Below are positions 52,025 through 60,262 of a stretch of DNA of 64,000 bases, piece by piece (position 1 is the stretch's first letter; every line of letters begins with the position of its first letter). The notes under the pieces are model-generated. The model had not been told where the DNA came from and made no database searches. It saw only the letters and a list, made by a program, of their open reading frames with translations. Source of the stretch: Streptomyces canus (GTDB taxonomy: Bacteria > Actinomycetota > Actinomycetes > Streptomycetales > Streptomycetaceae); NCBI RefSeq assembly GCF_030815415.1, contig NZ_JAUSWW010000001.1, positions 8,742,001 to 8,806,000 of the forward strand, in the 5' to 3' direction. The translations under genes were made by a program, and so were the position numbers.

Positions 52025-52714
52025 ATGCCTGCGTCCCGAGCTCGTAGCGCCCTCCTCGCCGGTACCGTCATCGCCCTGCTCCTCGGCTGCTCCGGCGGCG
52101 GGGGAGCGGGCGGTGAGCCCACGACGGACCGGGGAGCGGCACCACCTGTGACGGGCCCGGCGCAGTCCACCCCGACGTCGGCACCCGCGACCCCTTCGAC
52201 GCCCCGACCCGCATCGCTCACCATCGCGGCGATCGGTGTCGAGAACCTGCGGGTCATCCCGTACGAGGGCACGACGGACGACACGGCGGGTACGAGGATC
52301 CAGAACCGTGGCCTCGCCGCCGGCCCCTACGGCGAACAAGGCGGCGTCGGCCCCGGCGAGATCGGCAACCACCTCGTCACGGCCCACTGTCTCTCCAACG
52401 GCGGCCCCCTGCGCCGGCTCCCCGACCTCGACGAAGGCGACTCGGTCCAGGTGGGCTCGGGCGGAACGGTCTACACGTACGAGATCACCGACACCAGGAC
52501 CACCTCCTTCCGCTCCGCACGCTCCCTCGCCGAACAGCGGGCGGCGGTCCCGGGTTTCCCCGGCAGGCGCCCCACCCAGGCTGTGATCACGATCTCCACG
52601 TGTCTGACCCTGGAGGACGACGCGGCCGGCAACTACTGGCGCGACGACCACGGGAACCCCGAACACCGCGTCGACAAGATCGGCGTACTGTCGGCCGCGC
52701 GTCAGCCCCGATAA
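52025..52714 (+). CDS. Class F sortase-like lipoprotein
   Basis: 229 residues. A lipobox-like ALLLGCSGGG ends the signal; a Thr/Pro-rich linker follows. Catalytic triad of the sortase fold is readable: His in NHLVTAHCLSNGG, Cys in AVITISTCLTLED and Arg in NPEHRVDKIGVL. Class F sortases sit near the cell surface in actinobacteria and anchor or process unknown proteins. A single-gene unit, converging with the Fis-type fragment; no obvious LPxTG partner seen nearby. Confidence 0.9.
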   Translation: MPASRARSALLAGTVIALLLGCSGGGGAGGEPTTDRGAAPPVTGPAQSTPTSAPATPSTPRPASLTIAAIGVENLRVIPYEGTTDDTAGTRIQNRGLAAGPYGEQGGVGPGEIGNHLVTAHCLSNGGPLRRLPDLDEGDSVQVGSGGTVYTYEITDTRTTSFRSARSLAEQRAAVPGFPGRRPTQAVITISTCLTLEDDAAGNYWRDDHGNPEHRVDKIGVLSAARQPR

Positions 52715-53280
52715 CCCCGCAGCTTCCGGTACAGGGTCGCCCTGCCGATCCCCAGGGCCGCCGCCGTCCGGGCCTTGTTGCCGCCGTTGAGGCGGAGGGC
52801 CTCCAGGATGGCGGCGCGCTCGGCGCGTTCCATCGGCGTGAGGGGACGGGGCGCGGGTCCCTCGCGGACGGGGTCGGGGAGTTCGGTACGCCGGACCGGT
52901 CCCGTCGAGCGGCGACCCTCGGTCAAGGCCCGGACCAGGTGGGCGAGTTCGGTGATGTTCCCGGGCCACGGGTGCCGTTCCAGTGCGCGCAGCGCGTCCA
53001 GGGTCCAGGTGAGCGGAGGTTGTCCCGGTGTCGGCCCGGGGGTCAAGGATGTCAGCAACTCCCGTATGTCGTCCGGACGTTCACGCAACGCGGGGAGGCT
53101 GACCGAGCGGGCCGCCAGCGTGTCCAGCAGCCGTTGGAGACAGGGGCCCGGCGCCGCTTCGGGGGTGTAGGTCACGAGCAGAGGCACGCCCGGATGCGTG
53201 TCGAGGAGTGAGTTGAGGGTCGCCGTGTCGGGCGGGGCGAGACGCTCCACGTGACGGATGAGAAGCGGGCGGCCCTTCAT
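52702..53280 (-). pseudogene. C-terminal fragment of a sigma-54-type activator with Fis HTH
   Basis: 192 residues from ATG 53280. It begins in the middle of an AAA+ domain (RPLLIRHVERLAPPDTATLN, SVSLPALRERPDDIRELLTS, ERHPWPGNITELAHLVRALT) and ends with a Fis-type HTH (NKARTAAALGIGRATLYRKL). Full AcoR-like regulators are over 500 residues with an N-terminal GAF part, which is missing here. The 5' end abuts the TnpB element. A chance GAAGGAG lies upstream of ATG 53280, so a truncated DNA-binding protein could still be made. Confidence 0.75.
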
Positions 53281-53443
53281 CGGTGTTCTCCTTCGTGGAT
53301 ACCCCGGCGTTTAGGCCGGGGAGGAAACGAAGCTCCTGCGGAGCAGGGCAGGGAAGCCGGTTCGCCGCCAGGGCGGATCGGCGTGCACCATCTACCCGCC
53401 GACTCCCTTTGCTCACAGGAAAACTGATGCGGTGTTAGGTGTG

Positions 53444-54649
53444 ATGCAGCAGGTCAAGCGGGCGTTCAAGTACCGCTTTTACCCCACCGGCGAGCAGGCG
53501 GCTGAGCTGTCGCGCACGTTCGGCTGTGTCCGCCTCGTCTACAACAAGGCGCTGGAGGAACGCACCCGGGCCTGGTACGGCGAGCAGCGCCGCATCTCCT
53601 ACGTGCAGTCCTCCGCCGTGCTCACGGCGTGGAAGAAGACCGAGGAACTGGCCTTCCTGGCGGAGGTGTCCTCGGTTCCGTTGCAGCAGGCGCTGCGCCA
53701 TCTTCAGACGGCGTTCGGGAACTTCTTCGCCCAGCGCGCGAAGTATCCGCGCTTCAAGTCCCGCAAGAAGTCGCGTGCGTCGGCCGAGTACACCCGCAGC
53801 GCTTTCACCTGGCGCTTGGGCAGGCTGACTTTGGCGAAGATGGCCGAGCCGTTGGACATCCGCTGGTCGCGTCCGCTGCCCGAGGGCACGGAGCCGACCA
53901 CGGTGACGGTGTCCCGCGACGCGGCGGGCCGCTGGTTCGTGTCCCTGCTGTGCCAGGACACCATCGCCCCGGCTCCCGCCACCACGCACGCGGTGGGCCT
54001 GGACGCCGGGATCACCTCCCTGGTGACCCTGTCCACCGGAGAGAAGGTCGCCAACCCCCGGCATGAGAGGCGTGACGGGGCCCGCCTGGCCCGCGCGCAG
54101 CGTGAGCTGTCGCGCAAGGCGAAGGGCTCGGCAAACCGGGAGAAGGCCCGCCGCAAGGTCGCCCGTGTGCATGCGCGGATCGCCGACCGGCGCCGTGATG
54201 TCCTGCACAAGCTGTCGACTCGGCTCGTCCGTGAGAACCAAACGGTCGTGATCGAGGACCTGAGCGTCCGCAACCTGCTGAAGAACGGCACGCTCGCACG
54301 CGCCATCAGTGATGCGTCGTGGACACAACTGCGCGTCATGCTGGAGTACAAGTGCGCCTGGTACGGGCGTGAACTCGTCGTGATCGACCGCTTCTTCCCC
54401 AGCAGCAAGCTGTGCGGGAACTGCGGGACGGTCCGCGGGAAACTGCCGCTGAACGTCCGCGAATGGACGTGCGTCTGCGGCGCGGTGCATGACCGCGACG
54501 TGAACGCGGCGCGCAACATTCTGGCCGCCGGGCTGGCGGCGTCTGCCTGTGGAGACGGTGTAAGACCTCAACGGGAGTCCTCCCGGACGGGGCGGTCGTC
54601 GGTGAAGCAGGAACCCCAGCGGGCGACCGCTGGAATCCCCCGCCTTTAG
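53444..54649 (+). CDS. tnpB: RNA-guided nuclease TnpB (IS605 OrfB family)
   Basis: 401 residues from ATG 53444. The RuvC acidic residues are intact: Asp in HAVGLDAGITSLVTL, Glu in VVIEDLSVRNLLK, Asp in HDRDVNAARNILAAG. The Cys4-type zinc motif (KLCGNCGTVRGK, EWTCVCGAVHD) is also intact. The N-terminal wedge/REC region shows the usual start VKRAFKYRFYPTGEQAAEL. TnpB cuts DNA directed by omega-RNA from the right end and helps keep the element. All signs suggest a functional protein. Confidence 0.94.
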   Translation: MQQVKRAFKYRFYPTGEQAAELSRTFGCVRLVYNKALEERTRAWYGEQRRISYVQSSAVLTAWKKTEELAFLAEVSSVPLQQALRHLQTAFGNFFAQRAKYPRFKSRKKSRASAEYTRSAFTWRLGRLTLAKMAEPLDIRWSRPLPEGTEPTTVTVSRDAAGRWFVSLLCQDTIAPAPATTHAVGLDAGITSLVTLSTGEKVANPRHERRDGARLARAQRELSRKAKGSANREKARRKVARVHARIADRRRDVLHKLSTRLVRENQTVVIEDLSVRNLLKNGTLARAISDASWTQLRVMLEYKCAWYGRELVVIDRFFPSSKLCGNCGTVRGKLPLNVREWTCVCGAVHDRDVNAARNILAAGLAASACGDGVRPQRESSRTGRSSVKQEPQRATAGIPRL

Positions 54650-54665
54650 GCGGGGGAGGAAGTCA
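54600..54665 (+). ncRNA. Predicted omega-RNA (reRNA) scaffold end
   Basis: The 3' end of tnpB and the right end contain two stem-loops (54616-54633 and 54637-54656), then GGAGGAAGTCAAC. By comparison with other TnpB elements the guide would be the first ~16-20 nt of the right flank. The 5' start of the RNA cannot be placed from sequence. Confidence 0.5.
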
Positions 54666-54846
54666 ACAACTCTTCGAGCTCAGCGCCGAGTTCGCTCTCG
54701 GCCACGTCCACGGTCACCGGGTCGGTGACCAGCTCCCGGGCGAGCAAGTCGACAGCTTCGACGGCACCACGGACCCCCGGCTGCGCGCACTGCTCGCCGC
54801 CCTCACCCGCCATCTGCACGCCTTCGTCCGTGAGACCGAGCCGACC

Positions 54847-55572
54847 ATGGCGGAGTGGGAGAAAGCCGTCGACTTCCTGACGGCGACCGGGCAGACCTGC
54901 ACGGACACCCGGCAGGAGTTCATCCTGCTGTCGGACGTGCTCGGCGTCTCGATGCTGGTGGAGACGGTCAACAGCGACGAGGGCGGTACCGAGAGCACGG
55001 TCCTGGGGCCCTTCCACATGACCGAGTCACCGGTCCGTGCCCTCGGCGCGGACATCGACCTGGTCGGCGGCGGCGAGCCGTGCGTGGTCAGCGGGCGGGT
55101 GCTGTCGGCGGACGGCACCCCGCTGCCGGGTGCGCTGCTCGACGTCTGGCAGGCCGACGGCAACGGCTTCTACGACGTCCAGCAGCCCGAGGTCCAGCCC
55201 GCCGGCAACGGACGTGGGCTGTTCACGGCCGACGACGAGGGGCGCTTCTGGTTCCGCACCTGTGTGCCGAGCCCGTACCCGATCCCCACCGACGGTCCCG
55301 TCGGGAAGCTGCTGCGGGCCACGGGCCGGCACCCCTACCGTCCGGCCCACATCCACTTCATCGCCACGGCCGACGGGCACGAGCCGGTCACCACGCACCT
55401 CTTCGTGGCGGGCAGCGACTACCTCGACTCGGACGCGGTGTTCGCGGTCAAGCGGAGCCTCGTCCAGGACTTCACCCCCACCGACGACCCTTCCCTGGCA
55501 CGGGAGTTCGCCGTCCCCAACCCGTTCCGCCACGCCCGCTTCGACCTCGTGCTCAACCCGGTGGACTCATGA
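54847..55572 (+). CDS. Intradiol ring-cleavage dioxygenase, 5'-truncated
   Basis: 241 residues from ATG 54847, but the open frame runs upstream to the element and reads family-like residues (DPRLRALLAALTRHLHAFVR) without any ATG, GTG or TTG start. So about 40 N-terminal residues have no normal start. The catalytic domain is intact: Tyr in NGFYDVQQPE, Tyr in SPYPIPTDGP, His pair in YRPAHIHFIATADGHE. It resembles catechol or hydroxyquinol 1,2-dioxygenases. It is coupled (ATGA) to maleylacetate reductase, which supports a hydroxyquinol role. Confidence 0.85.
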   Translation: MAEWEKAVDFLTATGQTCTDTRQEFILLSDVLGVSMLVETVNSDEGGTESTVLGPFHMTESPVRALGADIDLVGGGEPCVVSGRVLSADGTPLPGALLDVWQADGNGFYDVQQPEVQPAGNGRGLFTADDEGRFWFRTCVPSPYPIPTDGPVGKLLRATGRHPYRPAHIHFIATADGHEPVTTHLFVAGSDYLDSDAVFAVKRSLVQDFTPTDDPSLAREFAVPNPFRHARFDLVLNPVDS

Positions 55573-56637
55573 GGGAGTTCACGTACGAGGCCCAGCCGAT
55601 GCGGGTCGTCCTGCGGCCCGGCGCCGCCGTGACAGCGATCCCCGGCGAGGCCGAACGGCTCGGACTGCGGCGGGTGTTGGTGGTCAGCGGGCCGCGAGGC
55701 GCGGAGACGGCCGGGCCGTCGCGGACGCGCTCGGCGATGCCTGTGCGGGGCTGCATGCCGAGGCCCGGATGCATGTGCCCGTCGAGATCGCCGACCGGGC
55801 TGTGGAGGTGGCGCGGGGCGCCGGAGCCGACGGCTGCGTGGCCGTGGGCGGCGGTTCCGCGATCGGGCTGGGCAAGGCGATCGCGCTCCGCACCGGACTG
55901 CCGCTGATCGCCGTGCCTTCCACGTACTCCGGCTCCGAGATGACCCCCGTCTGGGGCCTGACCGAGCACGGGGCCAAGCGCACCGGCCGCGATCCCTCGG
56001 TCCTGCCCCGCAGTGTCGTCTACGACCCCGAGCTCACCCTGTCCCTCCCGGTGGACCTCTCCGTGACCAGCGGCGTCAACGCCCTCGCGCACCCGGCCGA
56101 GGCCCTGTACGCGCCGGACACCTCGCCGCCGGTGTCACTGATGGCCGAGGAGGGCGTACGGGCCATGGCCGGTGCCCTGCCCGCGCTGGCCGCCGCTCCC
56201 CGGGACCTGGAAGCCCGCGGCCGGGCCCTGTACGGGGCCTGGCTCGCGGTGCCGTGCTCGGCGCGACCACCATGGGACTGCACCACAAGCTCTGCCATGT
56301 CCTCGGCGGCACCTTCGGCCTGCCGCACGCCGAGACGCACACCGTGGTCCTGCCCTACGCCCTCGCGTACAACGCGCCCGCCGCACCCGAGGCCATGGCG
56401 GCGCTCGGCCGGGCGCTGGACACGGCCGACGTGCCGGGTGCGGTGCGGGACCTCGCCGGCGGGACCGGCGTACCGCGCTCGCTGGCCGAACTCGGACTGG
56501 CCGAGGCCGATGTGGCGGTCGCGGCACGGTTGGCGGCCGAGCAGGCGTACCCCAACCCGCGGGCGGTCACCGCGGAGGGCGTGCTGGCCGTGCTGAGAGC
56601 GGCGTACGACGGCGGCCGGCCGCGCACAGATTTCTGA
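55569..56637 (+). pseudogene. Maleylacetate reductase, two apparent single-base deletions
   Basis: The start ATG 55569 overlaps the dioxygenase stop. The protein reads through three frames: VVLRPGAAVTAIPGEAERLG to about 55711, then ADGCVAVGGGSAIGLGKAIA, VPSTYSGSEMTPVWGLTEHG and others to about 56246, then GATTMGLHHKLCHVLGGTFG to the end. One missing base at 55711-55714 (GCC[C]GGGCC) and one at 56246-56249 (GCG[G]GTG) restore a full 355-residue Fe-dependent alcohol dehydrogenase-type reductase. It would reduce maleylacetate to 3-oxoadipate with NAD(P)H. Broken gene or sequence errors. Confidence 0.85.
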
Positions 56638-56663
56638 ACGACCAGAACGGAAAGGTGAACCCC

Positions 56664-57574
56664 ATGCCCCTCGGACTGCTCCGGCGGCGACTGAAGAATG
56701 CCTCCGGAGGTGCCGCGGGCCTCGCACTGCCGGTCCCGGCCGGCGCGGGCGCCGTCTGCCGCGAGGTCCTCGACCCGGTGAACCAGCCGCTCGGCGGCGC
56801 CGATGTCACGGTGACCGAACTCCGCAGCCACCAGGTCGCGGCACGCGGCACCACGATCCGTACGGACTGTTCCTGGCCGCGCTGCCACCGGGCGGCTACA
56901 GCCTGATGATCGCGGCCGAGGGACTGGAACCGCACCGCGAGAGCGTCGACGTCGTCGCCGACGCGGGCCTGTCGTCCCAGCGCGTCTGGCTCCAGCCCGC
57001 CCGGCAGGCCGAACTCCCGGTCCCCGGCACCTGGCTCTTCGACCCGCCGCACACCGCGATCCGGTTCATCGCCAAACACGTCGGCATGGCCCATGTGCAC
57101 GGCCGGTTCGAACGGTTCGAGGGCGGTATCCAGGTCACCCAGGACGTCGGTGACTCCCGTGTCCATGTGCGCATCGACGCCTCCAGCATCACCACCGGCA
57201 ACAACACCCGGGACGCGCACCTGCGGTCCGCCGACTTCCTCGACGTCGAGCACTTCCCGTACATCGACTTCAGGAGCACCCGCTTCGCCTACCGGGGCGG
57301 CAGCAGGTGGTCGCTGCTGAGCACGCTGACCATGCACGGCGTGAGCCGGTCGGTGTCGCTGGACACGAACTACCTCGGCATGGTCAACGGCGGCTACGGG
57401 GAAGAGCTCCGGTGCGCCGCCCTCGCCAAGGCCGAACTGCACCGGGAGGACTACACCCTCAACTGGCGTTCCATGCTGGCTCGTGGGATCGCCGTGGTCG
57501 GGCCGACCGTCCAACTGGAGCTGGACGTCCAGGCGATGTACCGCACACACGACACACCTACGCCGCCCGAGTAG
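56664..57574 (+). pseudogene. YceI family protein with N-terminal carboxypeptidase-regulatory-like domain, one apparent deletion
   Basis: ATG 56664 has GGAAAGG at 56649-56655. The first 60 residues (GLLRRRLKNASGGAAGLALP, REVLDPVNQPLGGADVTVTE) and the rest (PGGYSLMIAAEGLEPHRESV onward) are in different frames; one G missing near 56854 (CAC[G]GATCC) would join them. The YceI lipocalin-like domain (TWLFDPPHTAIRFIAKHVGM, HLRSADFLDVEHFPYIDFRS, TMHGVSRSVSLDTNYLGMV) is complete. YceI proteins bind isoprenoid-like lipids. It ends 98 bp before eboC. Confidence 0.85.
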
Positions 57575-57660
57575 GTCACTCGGCGGAGAGATGGCACACC
57601 CTGCCTGTAAATTCCTCACAGGTCGAGATAAGAGGATGTCCAAAACTGAAGTGATGGGCG

Positions 57661-57673
57661 TAGGGTCCGATCA
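57661..57673 (+). promoter_or_regulatory. Possible -10 of a leaderless ebo operon transcript
   Basis: TAGGGT at 57661-57666 lies 6 bp before ATG 57673. The -35 region is weak (TGTCCA about 57637-57642). Confidence 0.35.
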
Positions 57674-58572
57674 TGGACGGCCTCAAAAACCGCAATTCCT
57701 CCCCCCGCCTCGCTGATCTGGCGCAACTTGTGCGTCTGCCCGCAGCGTTGAGCGTGCCCGGTGATGTCCTGGCCGGTGCCGCCGCGGGCGCCGGGACACC
57801 GCCGCCCCGCATCCTCGGCACGATGGCCTCGTCCATCGCCCTCTACTGGGCCGGGATGGCGCTCAACGACTACGCGGACGCGACCGTCGACGCGGTGGAG
57901 CGGCCCCAACGCCCCGTGCCCTCCGGACGAGTCGAGCGCCGCACCGCGCTCGCCACCGCCTGCGGACTCACCGCCGCCGGACTCGGCCTCGCCGCCCTGA
58001 CCGGCGGGCGGCGGGCGCTCGCTGTGGCGCTGCCGCTGACCGGACTGGTCTGGGCGTACGACCTCGGCCTCAAGTCCACCCCGGCCGGCCCCGCCGCCAT
58101 GGCGGGCGCGCGGACGCTGAACGTCCTGTCCGGAGCGCGGCCGGGACACAGGGTGGCCGCACTCCCGGCCGCCCTGCTGGTCGGCGCGCACACCTACACC
58201 GTCACGGCGCTGAGCCGTCACGAGGTGTCCGGCGCCCCGCGCGAGGTGCCCGCCGCCACGCTGGCCGGCAGCACCGCAACCGCCGTGGCCGTCGCGGCAC
58301 TTCCGGGCCTGCGACGGCACGCCAGAACGGCCCGGATCGGCGCGGCCGTGGGAGCGCTCGCCTACCTCGCCTCCTACGGCACCGCCCAGGCCCGCGCGGC
58401 ACGCGAACCGTCCGCGACGAACGTGCGCAACGCCGTGGGCACCGGGATCATGTCGCTGATGCCCCTCCAGGCGGCGCTCACCGCGGGCGGCGGCAGGGCG
58501 GGGCTCGCCGGGGTCCTGGCCGCGGCGCATCCCCTGGCGCGCAGGCTCGCGCGGAAGGTGTCGCCGACGTGA
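57673..58572 (+). CDS. eboC: EboC: UbiA-like prenyltransferase family membrane protein
   Basis: 299 residues with eight or so membrane helices. UbiA motifs: ALNDYADATVDAVERP (NDxxD-type first motif, NDYAD) and VWAYDLGLKSTPAGPAAMAG (second, YDLGLK). The last helix ends in RRLARKVSPT. In ebo clusters EboC is the UbiA-like protein that may attach or handle a prenyl-linked intermediate. First gene of the cluster, linked to the next by a GTGA overlap. The ebo assignment rests on the combination of neighbouring genes. Confidence 0.85.
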   Translation: MDGLKNRNSSPRLADLAQLVRLPAALSVPGDVLAGAAAGAGTPPPRILGTMASSIALYWAGMALNDYADATVDAVERPQRPVPSGRVERRTALATACGLTAAGLGLAALTGGRRALAVALPLTGLVWAYDLGLKSTPAGPAAMAGARTLNVLSGARPGHRVAALPAALLVGAHTYTVTALSRHEVSGAPREVPAATLAGSTATAVAVAALPGLRRHARTARIGAAVGALAYLASYGTAQARAAREPSATNVRNAVGTGIMSLMPLQAALTAGGGRAGLAGVLAAAHPLARRLARKVSPT

Positions 58573-59495
58573 CCCCGATAACCGCCGACGATCCCTCGAG
58601 AGCCGCTCGAGTTTCCCCGACACCGGCCGCAGTGCCCGCAAAGCCCGCCGTACCCGCCGAGCGTCTCCGGTTCGGGTTCGGCACCAACGGCTTCGCCTGC
58701 CACCGCCTCGACGACGTACTGACCGTCCTCGCCGACCTGGGCTACGACTCCGTCGGCCTCACCCTGGACCACGGCCACCTCGACCCGTACGCCTCCGACC
58801 TGCCCCGCCAGGTCGACCGCCTGGCACGGCGGCTGGACCGCCTCGGTCTCGCCGTCATGGTGGAGACCGGAGCGCCGTACCTCCTGGATCCGTGGCACAA
58901 GCACCACCCCACCCTGATGTGCCCGTCCGACACCGAGCGGCGCGTCGACCTGCTGGCGCGCGCGGTGCGCATCGCGGCCGAACTCGGTGCCCCGGCCGTC
59001 CATCTGTGCAGCGGCCCGGCGCCGCGGGACATGCCCGAGGACGAGGCCTGGAAGCGGCTGGCCGCGGGCTGCGAAGAGATCCTGGAGATCGCCGGTGAGC
59101 ACGGTGTGGCCCTGGGCTTCGAGCCCGAGCCGTACATGTTCGTCGACACCGTGCAGCGCGTCCTGGACCTGCGGCGGATGCTCGGCGATCCCGACCTGTT
59201 CGGCATCACCCTGGACATCGGGCACGCCCACTGCGTGGAGGAACTCGGGCTGCTCGACTGCGTCGCGCTGGCGGCGCCCCACCTGGTGAACGTGCAGATC
59301 GAGGACATGCGGCGCGGGGTCCACGAGCACCTCGAGTTCGGCGCGGGCGAGATCGACTTCCCGCCCGTCCTGGCCGCGCTGAAGGCCTCCGGCTATCGCG
59401 GGCCGGTCTCGGTGGAGATCCAGGGCGCGTCCCTGGACGCACCTGATGTCGCCCGCCGCTCCCTGGAGTTCCTGAAGGCCGCCGAGCCGTTCTGA
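58569..59495 (+). CDS. Sugar phosphate isomerase/epimerase family TIM-barrel protein
   Basis: 308 residues from GTG 58569. Divalent-metal TIM barrel of the xylose-isomerase-like / AP-endonuclease-2 type: RFGFGTNGFACHRLDDVLTV, VALGFEPEPYMFVDTVQRVL (Glu ligand), FGITLDIGHAHCVEELGLLD (Asp/His ligands) and RGPVSVEIQGASLD (last Glu). Sits between eboC and eboA. It may replace eboD or extend the pathway, as eboD (3-dehydroquinate-synthase-like) is not seen. Substrate unknown. Confidence 0.85.
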   Translation: MTPITADDPSRAARVSPTPAAVPAKPAVPAERLRFGFGTNGFACHRLDDVLTVLADLGYDSVGLTLDHGHLDPYASDLPRQVDRLARRLDRLGLAVMVETGAPYLLDPWHKHHPTLMCPSDTERRVDLLARAVRIAAELGAPAVHLCSGPAPRDMPEDEAWKRLAAGCEEILEIAGEHGVALGFEPEPYMFVDTVQRVLDLRRMLGDPDLFGITLDIGHAHCVEELGLLDCVALAAPHLVNVQIEDMRRGVHEHLEFGAGEIDFPPVLAALKASGYRGPVSVEIQGASLDAPDVARRSLEFLKAAEPF

Positions 59496-59545
59496 GGCCG
59501 CGCCCTTCCTCCGACATCAGCACATCCGAACAGGAGACCTGTGCC

Positions 59546-60262
59546 GTGGACCCGCACATATCCACTGCCCTCGACCGCCACCTCACCCCCGACGCGCAGC
59601 TCTGGCTGACGCGGGCCGTCACCCGCGTCGGACAGGACGCCACCGCCGTACGCACCCTCTTCCCGGCCGTCGGCCGACGCTGCGGGCGCGGCCCCCTCGT
59701 CCCCGGCTGGACGGTGGCCGACGCCGCCCGCGCCCGACTGCTCACGGCCCTGCCCCTGCGCGGAGCCGAGCTCGCCGAGGAGGTCACCGCCCTCCACCGG
59801 TACGGGGACGCCGCCGAACAGCGGGCGGTACTGCGTTCGCTGGCCCTGCTGGAGAAGAGGGACCCCTCCTTCGCGGGCCTGGGCCTGCCGCTCGTCCACA
59901 CGGCCCTGCGCGGCAACGACACCGGCCTGATCGAGGCGGCCCTCGGCCCGTACGCCGCACGCCACCTGGACCACGACGGCTACCGGCACGCCGTACTGAA
60001 GTGCGTCTTCTGCGAGATCCCCCTCGACCGGATCGCCGGCCTGGACGAGCGCGCGGACCGCGAACTCGCCCGCATGCTCGCCGACTTCGCCCATGAGCGG
60101 GTCGCCGCCGGCCGGGCGGTCCCCGCGGACGTCTGGCCGATCCTGCGCGCCCACCCCGGCACGCTGGAGGCCTCCGGGCTGCCCGCCGAGGCCGACTCAC
60201 CCGTCCCCGCCCGCCGAACCGCCGCCGAACGGGCCCTCGCCGCCTTCACCGGAGCCGCATGA
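59546..60262 (+). CDS. eboA: EboA domain protein
   Basis: 238 residues from GTG 59546, with AGGAG at 59532-59536. All-helical: STALDRHLTPDAQLWLTRAV, AELAEEVTALHRYGDAAEQR, RSLALLEKRDPSFAGLGLPL and YRHAVLKCVFCEIPLDRIAG. This fits EboA, a cluster-defining family of unknown biochemical function. ATGA overlap with eboB. The Cys-x-x-Cys (KCVFCE) is noticeable. Confidence 0.85.
   Translation: MDPHISTALDRHLTPDAQLWLTRAVTRVGQDATAVRTLFPAVGRRCGRGPLVPGWTVADAARARLLTALPLRGAELAEEVTALHRYGDAAEQRAVLRSLALLEKRDPSFAGLGLPLVHTALRGNDTGLIEAALGPYAARHLDHDGYRHAVLKCVFCEIPLDRIAGLDERADRELARMLADFAHERVAAGRAVPADVWPILRAHPGTLEASGLPAEADSPVPARRTAAERALAAFTGAA

Larger units (their letters stand above)
53285..54665. mobile_element. 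IS200/IS605-family element carrying only TnpB (IS1341-like)
   Basis: The ends are approximate. A left hairpin (CCCCGGC...GCCGGGG, 53302-53321) and a right hairpin (CCCCCGCC...GGCGGGGG, 54637-54656) share the trailing sequence TTTAGGCxGGGGAGGAA. A second stem-loop (CCAGCGG/CCGCTGG, 54616-54633) precedes the right one. No TnpA gene is present. Genes on both sides are truncated towards the element, pointing to insertion plus deletion. The right-end RNA region (omega-RNA) would begin within tnpB and read into the flank. Confidence 0.8.

Noticed and set aside
53285..54665. Possible CRISPR-associated protein
   Set aside because: The protein is TnpB, not Cas12: no array, no cas genes; the hairpins belong to the transposon ends.
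57673..58572. EboC as a menaquinone UbiA/MenA enzyme
   Set aside because: The neighbours (EboA, EboB, EboE, phosphodiesterase) fit the ebo cluster and no menaquinone gene is near.
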